Shown: positions 45,231-58,239 of the stretch, one piece after another
Layout: each line of letters starts with the position of its first letter
Numbering within the stretch: position 1 is the stretch's first letter
NCBI GenBank assembly: GCA_028551475.1
Contig: CM052356.1
Span: 27,183,884 to 27,247,883, forward strand
Length of the DNA stretch: 64,000 bases
Direction of reading: 5' to 3'
Source: Casuarina equisetifolia
Taxonomy: Eukaryota > Streptophyta > Magnoliopsida > Fagales > Casuarinaceae
Made by a program: the position numbers and the translations under genes
The notes under the pieces: model-generated
Database searches by the model: none
What the model saw: only the letters and a program-made list of their open reading frames with translations
Told to the model about the DNA's origin: nothing

Positions 45231-47261
45231 TTTCATGGAAATGGAGAATTGAAGCAAAAAAATGATGTTATCCTTTGAAATTATTATTTCTTTTTCTTTC
45301 TAGCCTTGTGTTCGGGCTTTTGCATTTTTTTTTCCTAATGATTTTTACGGAATAAATTCATCACGAATGATAAAGAAAAATACTCGAAATACCTATTTGG
45401 AATATTACAAACGTTTTTTTTTTTATTAAAAAACCTGTGTTTAGTAGGGATATTCGTGTCATCTAGCAGGTATGTTAGTGCTTGTAGTCGCTTCTTGCGA
45501 CGCTTATTATAACATTAAGATTCTACCTATTGAAAATTTGGTCATTATGCCTTTTATAATTTTTTTTTCCCTTAATGAGCTCTTCTATTAAAAATTGGGT
45601 TCTGGGGCTCTTTGAGGGACAGATTTTTACGTAAACTTCATTAAAAATTTTACAAGTTTTTCATAGACTTCATTAATTTTTTTTTTCTTCTCAACTAATT
45701 TTTCAAATCGGACAGCAACTTTAAGGAAGAGAAGAATTGTTGTAACATAACAGATCTGTCAATGTCCCTATGAGATAATAGAAAAAGGAAAGATCAAATT
45801 ATTTATCTCATTTAATTAGTTCATTCTATTAGCGTAAAAACCAATTCAACTTTTATATTCATTGGAAAAAGTACTTTCTTGGTCAAGAAAGATTATGACT
45901 TCTTCTTCCTTTAATCGGTGGCATATAAAGGGGTCACTATCATTTCTCTTTCATTAGTCGTGATTTTTACTAATGAGATTAATTTAGCTATTTATAAGAG
46001 AGGAGTTATGAGGTCTGAAAACATGGTGAGAATTTGATGGGTAATGATTCCATCAACTTTGCATCACAAAATCTTATTTTCTCTTAAGTTTAACAAGTAT
46101 TACAATCATCTAAACAAATAACAAGAGCAACAATTGGAATGCTTTGGTTCTGAAACTTGTTGTCATAGAAAAAAAAAACTGAGTTTGTCGAATTCATTAA
46201 TATCATTTAAATTCTAGTTAATCTGGATGCCTAGAAGTTGTTGTTGTGGCATAAAAACATGTTGGTAGGAGAGGTGCGACCTTGCTTCTTCCCTCCTGTT
46301 TCAATTATTCTTACCAACATTTTTATTATAGATTTATGTGTTGACATATAAGTATATACATTTTTTATTGACCTAATTATACTTTGAGGCAGGTCACTAG
46401 TCTCCAATTGGATTATTAGGCAAAGTTTGATGGAGACTATGGATTATATATATAAAAATATTATTAATATACTAGCTTTATACTTATATAATGTGTGCAT
46501 GTATTTTCTTTTCTTATAAGCTAAGTTTTAAGATGGGACTCGAGTTTTCAACATAATATTAAAACTTAGCTTTCATATAAGGCATCCCATAACTTGTAGA
46601 TCATACCATCATGGGATGTGTTTCCTTGTACTTAACGTAAAGGGCATGTTGAAATCTGAATGTGGTTCATAATGCTTATATACTTGCATGTTTAACATAA
46701 ACCTGCAAGAGTTGCTACCTCGTGCAAATGTTCATCTAGGATATCGCCTCAAAGTATTGACGGACCATTGCATTATTTGAATGGGTTTTTTTCTCAGACA
46801 AAACAGTGGCCGCCATCCAAACGAAAGAAAAAAAAAAGAAAAAAAAAGGGAGGGAGAGACTTATCCATCACTTGTTTGTTGTCACTAATGTGCAAGTGAA
46901 CTTTCTTGCACTTTCATCCAACTTTGCCACATAATAAGGCGTACTTTAGGGAACTTCTTTGTTTCTTGAATGCCTTTGACTTACATCATAGGGCTGCCAA
47001 AACTTCCTGCCAAGCCCATACTCCCACGGCGGCCATAATAGATGACCGTTCTCCCTCCCAAAAATAGTATACACAAATCAACCAAATCCGCCACTTGCTT
47101 TCGAATAAGTGAAAAGGCCTTATCGGGAAACTGATATCTAATCTGATATCCCATTCTATCCACATTCACATTCCACTTCAACTTTGGGACGTCATGAATT
47201 GCATGCCTATATACCAGTTGGGTTGAAATCGTTCCTCATTCAAACAATGGGTATATTCTCA
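45222..47261 (+). repeat. Segmental duplication 2, copy B (native SSL 5' flank)
   Basis: Collinear with 27438-30941 minus the solo LTR there. Here it runs directly into the SSL gene, so this is taken as the original location. A minus-strand open frame (46981-47181) is similar to one in copy A. Confidence 0.88.
47208..47213 (+). promoter_or_regulatory. TATA box of the SSL gene
   Basis: TATATA 71 bp before the ATG at 47284. The duplicate has TATAAATA here, two bases longer. Confidence 0.55.
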
Positions 47262-47283
47262 GTCGTCCTTACGAGGGGCAGCC

Positions 47284-48624
47284 ATGCTCCCCATTGTTAT
47301 CCTTCTTTTATGCACCCCTGCTAGGGCTCTTCTTCCTTTAACCTTAGCCAAGCTTCCTTTGCCAAATGGTGTTACAGGTCCTGCGTGCTTGACCTTTGAC
47401 TCATTAGGCGGAGGACCCTACGTGGGTGTAAAAGACGGTCGAATTCTGAAGTATCTTCATAGATTTTTCCTTCGTTACAGCGACAAGGTTGGTTTCGAAG
47501 ATCATCTCTTCACCGAAAAGGAAAAAGAATCCATTATAACATGTAAAGAAGGGAATGATAAATTAGAGGCAGCCTTGGATATTGCTTTTTAGAACTCTTG
47601 ACTGTTTGAAACTCGGAGTCTAACCTAATTGCTTGTTTATCGTAATTCAATTCAGGTCCAAGGAAGTATGTGATGGCGTGACTAGTGACGATTTCGGTCC
47701 CACCTGTGGGAGGCCACTTGGTTTGGATTTAAACCTTGTAACGAAAAACATCTATATAACTGATGCATATTTTGGGCTCCTGGTGGTAGGACCTAATGGA
47801 GGGCTGGCAACCTCAGTCGCCCGCGGTGTAAATGGGGTGCCCTTCAACTTCATTTTTGGCGTCGCCATCGAACCACTAACAGGAGATGTTTACTTCACAC
47901 AATATAGCTCAGTTTTCAAGCTCAGGTACTTTCACGTACATATCTCCAAGTATTTCTTGAAGTAGTGTTTCTACTAGAAAAGCATTGACATCTAGCCTGA
48001 AAAATAAGGGACGTTGTTGCTATTTCGTTTCGAGATAGAATCATGATAACCCGCTGCTTTTGCCTATACATGAAAACTTCTTCCTCTTTGTAAATTTTTT
48101 TTTTCAGTAACCCAGTTGCTTTAACTGGTCCTTTCTCTCATGCAGAGACATTACCCAGGCGATCGTTAGTGGCGATGCCACAGGAAGTCTATTAAAATAC
48201 GATCCGACGACAAATCAGGTTACCGTGTTGCTAACGGGGCTTTCTGGGGCTGCCGGAGTTGTAGTTTAGTGCCGATGGTACATATCTTCTCGTCTCACAG
48301 ATGATAGGCCACAACATTCTGAGGTTTTGGATCAAAGGTCCCAAGATAAATACAGCCGAGACTTTCATGACCTTCCAAGGAAGACCAAGCAGGATCAAAA
48401 GATTCGACGCATTGGGTAGTTTTTTGGTGGCAGTGGATGCGCTAAAAACGCCCAACGGAGACACGGTGCCCACCTGGGTAAAGATCAATCCCCTTGGCAT
48501 TGTTCTGGATCTGGTGGCACTTGGCAGGGAATATAACAACGCCAGAATCAGTGAAGTCCTAGAGCGTTCGGGGGCGTATTATGTTGCGTCTCGAGATGAG
48601 AACTTCCTTGGCGTCTATCTATAA
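47284..48624 (+). pseudogene. Strictosidine synthase-like (SSL) gene with frameshift
   Basis: An SSL six-bladed beta-propeller gene, related to strictosidine synthase and the YLS2/APMAP group. Most plant members have unknown substrates and no shown Pictet-Spengler activity. Exon 1 starts at 47284 with a signal peptide (MLPIVILLLCTPARA), then LPLPNGVTGPACLTFDSLGGGPYVGVKDGRILKY. Exon 2 is 47656-47925 (SKEVCDG, CGRPLGLDL, ITDAYFGLLVVGPNGGLAT, GVPFNFIFGV). Exon 3 is 48146-48624 (GSLLKYDPTTNQVTVLL, ILRFWIKGPK, ISEVLERSGAYYVAS, FLGVYL-stop). Two defects: exon 3 has one extra T in the TTT at 48265-48267, giving an immediate TAG (48267-48269), with the normal frame resuming behind it; and I find no GT donor that joins exon 1 to exon 2 in frame before the TAG at 47590. 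It is probably a pseudogene, although an assembly error could explain the extra T. Confidence 0.85.
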
Positions 48625-50594
48625 GAAAATCTAAAGAGACTTCGAATTATTTCCATTTGCATGTACTAGCACCAGTATTGCCACTAAATAAGAGTTGCAC
48701 TTTTAGTTAAATATCGTATGCTTTTGTTTTTTTCCCATGCTTCAATCTTTCGTCATTAAATGAACAAGAAGAAGAAGGATCAAATGGGGACGGACTTTGG
48801 ATATCTTGGGTTGGATTTGGATTCACAAAAGCAATAATCCCTAAAAAACAAAAGTTTCATAGGGGAGGGGAGAGAAAACGCCAGAGCGCTTTTTGGGTTG
48901 TCGAATAGATCAACCCTCGTTATCTAAATTCCTTAATTCATGTGTACACAAAATATAAAATGCAATTAGGGCTTACGTCATGATAATGACACGTCAGCCC
49001 TATAATTCAAATCTAACTAAATTACTTAAATCCTAAATAATTTAGCTAATTCCTATTAAATACGAACTAAATACTTAGATCCTAACTAAATAAAGGTAGG
49101 CATGTAACAATTGAAAGCAAGCGAAGTCCCTTGAAGGCACAAAGGCCATATCTTGGCTGAGTTACAAGGTCATTAACCCCAAAGGTTGGAACAATCACTA
49201 CTAGTATATGAATGTAATATACATTAGATGCTTTTGTTTCATGATATGCTTAAAGAGGGGAGCAGGTACCATCTTTCCTACTGAGGGTAGGTTTCATGTA
49301 GACTTTAGTATATGAATTTTTGCGAGGGCACCCCAATTTCACGGGTTACAATTAGTGAGGTTTCTAACGGATATGAGGTAAAGAGTTTTAATCCTAAACC
49401 ATGCTTTTGAAATCCAGATATACTACCATTTACTCTAATGATGACATAGATTCAATATATGTTTAATTCAAATCACTTTTGGTCTGACAACCTATTAATT
49501 TGAAAAAATATTTATTATGGGAATTGAAATGGTTGAAGGGTCTATGCCTTCCAAAGACAGGACTTCATCTATTTATATCTATTCTTTTGCTATGCATTCT
49601 TTATAACTCATGATGACAACTTGGATATTTATACATTAATTTATGACAACTTAGACAACTATAAATACATTTATTTATCACAAGAATCTTCTCATATGGC
49701 AAATGTCATTGATTATGACATGTGTTTTAATTGTAGGATCCAAATGTGACCTAATTCTTAATGAGTCTACCCAATTTATGATGATCTTGGATTCTTTTGA
49801 ATTTCTTGGTTTTTTTTTTTTTTTGAATTTCTTGGTTTGGGTTATTATGTACAAGAAACAAGGAATTAAGAAAAGATAGGACATGTTTTTGAAATCATCA
49901 CCTAAAGTGTTAATTTTAAGATCCATTCAAGTATTTGATAAATCTTTTAATATGTATTTTGTGTTAAAAAAAATAGACATTTTTAATTAAGCATCAAATA
50001 TAGATAAATTTAAAGAAATAAGGATGATGAGAAAGCTCATTCAATTAAACAACTAAATTGCTTGAGAATGATCAATATTTTGTTGAGGCAATTGTGAGTA
50101 TTTATAATCAAGTTGAGATAACAACATGATCAACTGACTCTACCATTAAAGAAATGATAATATAATTCATTTTATTTTATTTTATTTTTTTAATAAGTTC
50201 AACAGAATAAAATAAGCTCATACTTATCAAAGGCATTCATATAAAAAGAGCATGATACATTTTTGCTTTTTTTTTTAAAGGAATTTTATAGTTTAACATT
50301 TGGAAAATGATTTACCTATCAAATTTTCTTAAGAAAGGTGTACTTATTTTTTTAAAAACTTTAACAAAAAGTAGTCAAAAAATTTAATAGCAATTTCAAG
50401 GCTTCTTAACTCACTCCAATAGAAGAATTCTCTTATCATTATTTTCATATACTTACACTTAACATCACTACAGTTATTTAACTAGAACAAATCACAAAGC
50501 AATTACTATTACTAACATGGGAAAAAACAAAAGAACAGCTAACTACACAACCCTCAACTCCTATAATCCAAGACCCACGTAACAACGCATAAGT
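48625..50594. other. Intergenic, AT-rich, no gene seen
   Basis: The 3' flank of SSL and of convergent MIS12. T- and A-runs and short open frames only. Confidence 0.55.
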
Positions 50595-53500
50595 TCATAT
50601 ATTCTTCAATCCCGCTGAAAGTTCTAGAAGTTCCTCCAACCTAGCATTAGCAAAGCCTGCAGAACACAAATGTTACTTAGCACAAAAATGAAAATCTGAC
50701 TTCCTGAAATTAATAAGATTTCAGTAAAACTATAAAAAAACATCAACTTGCAAGTATTGATACCCCTGATATCAATTTGAGACAAATCTCTGTTCGTATC
50801 GTAAATCCTTTCTGTTTTAGTACTTTCAGACTCTGCCAACCTTCTGGTCTTGAATTTCAACAATTTCGTACGAAGTTCTGACCCGGTTTGCACTATTTCT
50901 GTAGTAAGCAAGAACTTATAAAAGATTTCTATTTAAAAACAGCCGACAAAAAATTATCAACCGAGAACTTAACAGTTAAATAACAATGCCTAGAATTAAA
51001 GTTATTTCACAGCAATCCAATATCAAAGAGCTTATATTCTGAAGGCCTAGTTGATTACCCTGGAACAAGTCATCCACTGAGTTCTGCTCAAATAACTCTA
51101 ACGCCTCATTGACAAACGCAGCACGCTGATCATTAGATGCAGAATGCCTTTCTAATGCTTGGAGCTCACGGTTAAGTACAGTAGACTCTTTCTCAATCTG
51201 TACATCACTTATTCATCAAAAAGAGTAAGGGAGGGAGGGAGGGAGATGAGAAAAGCAGAAAAGTTTGCAAAACGCTGGATTGTTGTTACCGCAGTGAGCT
51301 TGTTCCTCAAGGATTCCAACTCTGCATCCAAATCGGGGTCACAGATTGCCTCTTCATGTATCAAGCCCTCAACACTTGATTCAACCTACGAAGATAATTA
51401 ATTGTTTGATGAGGAGACAACGTATAAAATACTTTCAAACAAAGTCCAGAGCACGGAACTACCTTTAATTTCCTTTTTCTTTTTCATCAGAAGTGTTCAA
51501 AAAGTCAGATATGTATGACAGATTTATAGGTACCAGGTTCAAGGTGGGTTTTAGAGCTGAAAGTTGGCTATTAGGGCTGCGGATTGCAGAATGACATCTC
51601 CAAAGTATGTGTAAAGTATCGGGTCAGTAATAGACTGGGCTAAAAGGAAAAGGATATGTTAATGGAGTGGGTGAACTCTTTCTAGAAGCAAACAGTTCGC
51701 AGAGATTTTTTGCAAGCAGCATGATATTTTATTTCTCCAATAATCTTAATCATCTATTTGCTGGGTTATGGTCAGGAATGTTTGGGTTTTCCCAATTCAA
51801 AATACCCAGGAAAAACAGTTGAGGATTTGAGTTTAACGGATTGCCAGAAAGAAGAATCTTCAAAGCTGTGAATATGCATTAGTGTGGCAAGCAGTATTTG
51901 AGGGAAAAAGAAGGAAAAATGGGAAATGTGAGAAAGCTTCAAACTAGAGCATGCAGGATTTCATAAACCAAAATAGTGAATTATTATCATCACATACTCA
52001 TTATTTGAGTACAAAGGCAGACAGACATAGACTCTGAACTCTTGAACCTATAGGATTATGGTTTAGTTATTGGATTCCATATAAGAATATTTCTTCTCCA
52101 TCCATGCAGTCGCTGATTATCAACACAATAGTTTGGTTTCCTGAAGAAAATTTCTGGTAGCACACAATACGTAGTGATATAAATTACTTATGTAAATTAT
52201 CTTCCTATGTCAGCATTAAATAAACTCCTTAGTATCAGATAAGATTCTGCAACTATGGAAAAACTATCTCATTGCATTCAATTGCAGCCTTCTGTTGGTG
52301 GTGCTGTAAAGAATATCAAAGAGATGCAGGAGGGAAGGGAAGTGTTCTTCCATACAACTTAGTGTAATAACAAACTTAACACAGAGCAAATGCTTCTACC
52401 ATAAATGAAACAAACATCTCTGATATTGACAAATTTCGAGCATGAGATATAGTGACATATAATCAAATGAGAGAAAACAGAAGCGGAATACAAGGAAGAA
52501 ACGAAGTCAATCTAATATGCTATTAGACAGGGCCCTTTTACCGAAAGCTAACTGTCACATACTTCAACCCCGCCTCCAAAAAGCTGCAGCATAGGCTGCA
52601 ATTTGTTTATCTTCCTCTTCCCGTCAAAAACACAATGGAGAGAGAGAGAGTGGTTATCCTTAATGAATGCTCACTACTATTGAATATATGTGACGACCAA
52701 TTACTGCACCAATATGCAAGCCACAACATGGGCCCAGACAAAAATGTCAAGCAAAGGAAAGGGGTCATAAATCAATCAGCTAACATTCGTTTGACTCTGT
52801 ACAGAAGGGGGAAAAAAACAATGAAATAAATTAGAAATTATTACATTTTTCAACAAATCATCCTTGCAGCTTTATATTTTCATGAGTTAGGAAGTTTAAG
52901 CCTCAAATTTATAGGATAAGTATGTGCTTGTTAGGCAGTGCACTCGTTCCAATACAGATAGAAACTAATCTCTTAGAGTCCACCTCCAATAGAATCAAAA
53001 TTTTTGAAAGGCATTGAATGCCTTGTACAGAGATGATACCCAACTCGACTTTAGTTTCAGTTCAGATTTGTCAAATCAGAGTTGGTCAAAAAGATAGAGT
53101 TGAGAAATGATTAAAAAATTAAGAAATTAGTTTTTCTCAAGAAAATACCTTAACAAACAAACAAATTTGAGATTTCTTTTTCATTTTGTCTCTTCAAAGA
53201 AGAAGAGAAGTTCTTTGTCTATATTTCTTATCTTCAACAAAGACAAAAAAGAGCCAGAGTTCTTTGTCTTTTTGCTTTTTATCTAATGAACTCTTCTTCA
53301 TCTTCAATAAAGTCCCATACGGTAAATAGTCCTTCATCTTTGAGAAATATGAAAGTTAAACAAGAGAGGAATAAAACAACAAAGAAAAGCAAGGGCAGGA
53401 CCAGCAAGAAAGGAAGAGAACTACAGATTTCTTGCCCAAGAGTTTGTTTATCAGCAAATTCACACATTTCTTGCTCAGGATTTTGTGGCTCATCTTATTA

Positions 53501-54947
53501 TTTATCAGCTGTATCTAAGAAAGTCACGCATCCTAATGGTATCCTTTCTAATACATAAATACAACTTGCACCTATGCAAAACTGAATTAGATAATCCTAT
53601 CCCAATACGTAGTCCCCTTAATGATCAGTGAATAAAAAATAAAGATTATGCTTCCAGCATAAATGGGTAAAGATCAACAAAAGCTAGATGTGACTATGAA
53701 AACAAGTTGAAACCAAGTGATCAATACGTATAGATGCAAACTAAATGTGGCTGACCATGAGAGTATAAAAGACTTCAAACAGAACTGAATTTGTAGAGAA
53801 TAGTATTAGCAAAATTGGGATCGTCAGGAGAAATAGTGGAGGAACAGGGAAGTAAGCAACAGCACATGTATCCCATGAACTCAGTACAGTTTTAATGGGC
53901 TGCCTATAATAGCTTACATATATTTCTCGAATAAATAACAGGATGGGATAACACACAGCTAATCTAATAATGAGAACAGGATGTCGTAAGCCCCAACCCA
54001 TGGAATAGTATTAACACATACCTGCCAAGGTAAGTAGCATAAGTATATGTTGCTTCACAGGCACAAAACACAAAAATGATAAACCACTCCATCAGCCAAT
54101 ATCGTATGAAAAGAACAACAAGAATAACAAGAACAACAAGAACAACAAGAACAGTACACAGCAGGTGGAAAACAGCTTTAATGTGTAAGTTAACCAAAGC
54201 CCTGGCCACCTGACAGAGCGAACGTACATTTTTGGGTATAGAAAACCCCTTCGGAACAGAAAAACAGTGGTGAAGACAGTACTTCTCCCACATAGCCAGC
54301 CGCTTATCCAAAACTGATTGAACCACATTGCGTACATTAGCAACACCCTACAGAGACCAAGAAAACCAAAGAATTACTTAACACTTCACGCACAACCGAC
54401 AAACATTTCAACCATAGCACAAATTCAATAAGATAATCTTAGGTTCATTAGCTGCTGGCATTAACCAAAACAAATTGATAAAGTGTTTATTACTCTTTGC
54501 TGTTTCCGACACAAATGTAGCCGAATTCTTATCCTTTACATCTATTGGGTTGTGTAAACACGAGCCGACTAAGCTGACTAACCAATTTACAAACGCCAAG
54601 GCAAAAATGGAAAGTTCTTAAAAACTTGATTACTGATCCATTAGGAAGCATCTGAATAAAACCAACTGTGCTCAAAAACTTGATTACCTTAGAAAGATCT
54701 TCTGATCTATCAGTGTCGTGGGTGTTCAGAAGAGTCGAGGCTTGTCTACAGAGCAACAAGTAAGAGACACATTAAGATTAGCAATTAAAACAGTGAAAGC
54801 CTCATTTCGAGAGGGAGCAGCTTACCGTTGAAAGAATTGGAAAGCGTCATCGACTAAGTCGTCGACGGAGTTTAGGGTTTCATTGACGAAGAGTCGGGGA
54901 TTCAGATTCAGCGCCACGAATATCGCCTCGCTTTCGCTGCCTTCCAT
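50595..54947 (-). CDS. MIS12: Kinetochore protein MIS12 homologue
   Basis: MIS12 is a constitutive centromere protein of the KMN network, linking inner kinetochore to NDC80 in the nucleus. Seven exons on the minus strand, all with GT-AG borders: 54826-54947 (MEGSESEAIFVALNLNPRLF), 54688-54745, 54228-54347 (GVANVRNVVQSVLDKRLAMW, CFSVPKGFSIPKN), 51290-51385 (DPDLDAELESLRNKLTA), 51059-51197 (LNRELQALERHS, NEALELFEQNSVDDLFQ), 50764-50898 (TGSELRTKLLKFKTRR) and 50595-50656 (ANARLEELLELSAGL, TGA). The phases fit and sum to 732 bases, 243 residues, close to the plant MIS12 length. The second half is a predicted coiled coil. Intron 3 is 2.8 kb and holds an ACAAGA-type microsatellite (54113-54155). 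Start choice: first ATG, matching the conserved MEGSxSEA start. Confidence 0.93.
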
Positions 54948-55379
54948 GCTCGCTCACCACACCCTGAAACTTGGAGGACAGCGAGTTGCTCGGATTTCAC
55001 ATAGGAGAATTTTCCCGCCAAAAAGTCCCCAGCTTCCCCAAGAAGAGAGCTTCTCCCTTCGCTTGAGAGCGTGCCGGGCGATTTTCAAAATTCAGTCAAA
55101 ATGAGTGGCCCTTAAAATATACACTTTTTTTATTTAGAATAATTTCTGGTCCAATTTTATCTAAAATTTTAAAATAAAATTATTGTTTAGGTAAATAAAT
55201 TGCAACCTGATTAATAAAGTTGATAATAAATTTGACTTAATTTGAAGAAGAGTAAAGAGAAAATAAAATAAAATAAAAAGAGAGAGAAGCCTGAGTTCGG
55301 TCCAGTGCTGAAGAATTTAAGGAAAGAGTAGACAAAAGTCTCTCTTCTCTGTCCATCTGCGGTTTCAATCGAGGCCAAA
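54948..55379. promoter_or_regulatory. Divergent promoter region between MIS12 and PCO3-like
   Basis: 432 bp separate the two start codons of the divergent genes. It holds both 5' UTRs. No clear TATA box stands at a usual distance before either ATG. The centre (55110-55290) is very AT-rich and includes AAAATAAAATAAAATAAAAAG. Confidence 0.6.
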
Positions 55380-58239
55380 ATGTTTTCGAAATTCCGAAAG
55401 GCATCCGATAAGGCGAGAAGTATATTTTCGCAACGCAAAGCCGGTTGCTCTGCGTTTCTAAGGCACCTAAGCATGACCAGGAAGTGCTCCAAAGTCCAGG
55501 CCCTCTACGACCTCTGTAACCGCACCTTCACGCCCTCTGGGTCACCCCCTCCCTCCTCCCAAGCTGTTCAGACCCTCTGTTCCCTCTTGGGTATTCCTCA
55601 CTTTTCTTATCCTCTTCACCTTCGTTCTTGGTCGTTGGTGCTGCTTGTCGTTCTGCAACTTTTTCGCGCAATTTGCAGCTCTGGCTCTCCTATATGCGAG
55701 TTTTGCGAATTACGTGAATTTTTCTTTTAGTTTGCAGGATTTTGTGAGTTGAAATTGGAAAACTCATTTGCTGTTTGATTGTGGAAATGAATTTCATGTA
55801 TTAGGATTTTTTGAATAATGAGGACTTTTTGATTGCAATTTTTTGTTTATGATGGTTCTAGGATTAGAGAACTGCAATCTAAAAGTTAGCACTGAAATTA
55901 AGTGAGGCTAATCTTATGAAGATAGAGGCTTGACAAGAGAAATTTCCGTTCACCTTTTGTGGACACAGTTGGTGTCCTAATAGCAAATGCATGTAAATTT
56001 TTACCGAGAAAAGCTATATTTTAACTCTTTTTATACCAATTTTGTTGAAAGATGCTAGCTTTCTGCTGCTGACAAATCATTGATACTCGTTCTATATCAG
56101 ACACCGTTGGCCCAGCTGATGTTGGTCTTAAAGAAGAACGTCCAGATGATGATCGAGGACATGGATTTTTTGGACTTGCTGAACTAAACAGGGTAGCACG
56201 TTGGGCACAACCAATAACATATCTGGATATATATGGATGTGATAGTTTTACGGTAAGGTTTTGCATATTCTTAATCTTCTGATTGAAATTCGTTTAAGTT
56301 TGTAATCCATGGTCATTGCAGCAAGAAATTTCATGACTACAAAAGTTGAAAGAAGGCTGCTTAAGTTCTCCGCAAACCTCGTCTACACTCATGCTTATTT
56401 TAAATACATGTCTCCATTGGATTAAAAAATAGTTTCTGAAATGTGTTTATAGATTGGTTCTTAAGGTCATCTAACAGAAGGTTCTGAAACTACCTCTTTG
56501 TACACGTGTCTCTTATTGGAGTGGCAGGTGTTCTGCTTGTGACGTATCATTTGAATATGGCTTATACTTAGTGTGACATGTTTCTTTATATTTGTATTTG
56601 TAGATGTGTATATTCTGCTTTCCTACTTCTGCAGTCATTCCACTTCATGACCATCCGGGGATGACTGTTTTTAGCAAAGTTCTCTATGGCTCGTTGCATG
56701 TGAAAGCTTATGATTGGGTTGAGCCTGCCCAGTTCTCGGAAAGAAAGGGACTAAGTTCCTTTCCAGGTATGCTTTCTGTGTTTTTCTCAGCTTGTGAAAC
56801 AAGTTTCTAGGATGCACAGTTACAATAAGGCATTCTGGCCTGGTTATAATTATTTCACTTCTGACAGTTTATCTAATGGCTCCTGCTTCGCGTCATCTGA
56901 GAATTGAACGTGTAACATGCCATTAGATCTCACAATTGCCTGAGATAATTTACCAATTGGATGGTCATTTTTAAATTTCCAGGACTAAATGAGCTCGATT
57001 TGTAAAGACATTAATGATATGTTTGATATGTTTCTGACCATTGTAACCAAGTAATGTTCCTTTCCTTTTTTTTTCTTTCTGAATATCTCAGCCAAATAAA
57101 CATAATAGCACACATATTTCTATGTTGCTGCCGAAGGTTAACTTGAGTTTGTAACATTTCGTCATTCTTTTCTTTTTCTTTTTACTCACTGCTTAAGGTA
57201 GTCATTATTAGATTATTAGCATAAAATCTTCCTTCTTGAGGACCTTTTCTTCTTATTTTCTGGTGGTCTCGTTGCTCTAATCGTTGATGTATATTTGTAA
57301 TGTCTCTGCTTTGTTGGTTGCCCTATTGGTCTGTCTCAATCTGTGGGCTGAATTTTAACCCATTGGTTTCGGCTGCATCTCTTTGATACAGTAGGCATTC
57401 CATACATCAGCCAGTCAGAAGATGACTGTTAATGATCAAATAAGCAACTCCAACTTGCATCACCAAATTGTGAAATGTGGGCTTTAATCACCATCCCCCA
57501 TAATCATTCTGTTGTATTACTGCACAATCCTTCTGAAAAGCAACAGGATTGTTGCTTCATCAATTGTGAAGCAGCCATGTTGTATGAGTAGTTTAAAATT
57601 TACCTAATGGTATCGTGAATCAAAAGGATGTTACACTTATAGTATCAGATAGTCCTATATCCTACGCTTTGTTTCCAGATGTTGAGGGTCCAATGGAATT
57701 TTTACGTAAATCTCTCTCATTTGCAGTAAGATTAGCAAAGTTGGCTGTTGATAAGGTTTTAGCAGCACCGTGTGGGACATCAATTTTGTACCCAAGGAGT
57801 GGGGGCAACTTACACTGTTTTACCGCAATCACCCCTTGTGCTGTGCTTGACGTTCTCTCACCTCCATACAGAGAAGAAGCAGGCAGAAAATGTACTTACT
57901 ATCGTGATTACCCTTACTCAACCTTCTGTAAGTAACCTCTAGTGACATTTTGTTATCTCTGTTTTCTTTTTCTCCTTTTCCGTTTTGCCACTTTACAAGT
58001 ATGCGCATATTGCTCTGTAATTCCATCTTTATGTTTGCTTCATCCTTTCTTCTGTTATATATCACATGAAGACAGCTAACTTAATTGATCTCATTGAACA
58101 TATTACCACAGCAATAAGCAATGGATTGAGGATAATAAACGGAAAAGAAGAGGAATATGCATGGCTTCAAGAGATAGAAACACCAGATGATCTCTATATG
58201 CGCCAAGGAAGATATGCTGGCCCAGCTATTCAGGTCTAG
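55380..58239 (+). CDS. PCO3: Plant cysteine oxidase (PCO3-like)
   Basis: PCOs are iron thiol dioxygenases that oxidise N-terminal cysteine of ERF-VII and related proteins using O2. They mark these proteins for the Arg/N-degron pathway and so act as oxygen sensors in cytosol and nucleus. Five exons with GT-AG borders: 55380-55590, 56101-56252, 56604-56766, 57727-57927 and 58112-58239. Phases fit and give 284 residues. Exon 3 has the iron-binding [11 protein letters not shown] (two His) and exon 4 the third ligand in GGNLHCFTA, with [11 protein letters not shown] behind it. The C-terminal EYAWLQ...TPDDLYMR...GPAIQV pattern and the DYPYSTF sequence point to the PCO3 branch. The residue context GCDSFTMCIFCFP has Cys where most PCOs have Gly. 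The start is the first in-frame ATG; a second at MTRKCSK (codon 32) is a possible alternative. Confidence 0.9.

Noticed and set aside
53160-53560. Possible extra exon or small gene in MIS12 intron 3
   Set aside because: Ser/Lys-rich open frames on both strands, no domain. The MIS12 protein is complete without it and flanking exon phases join directly.
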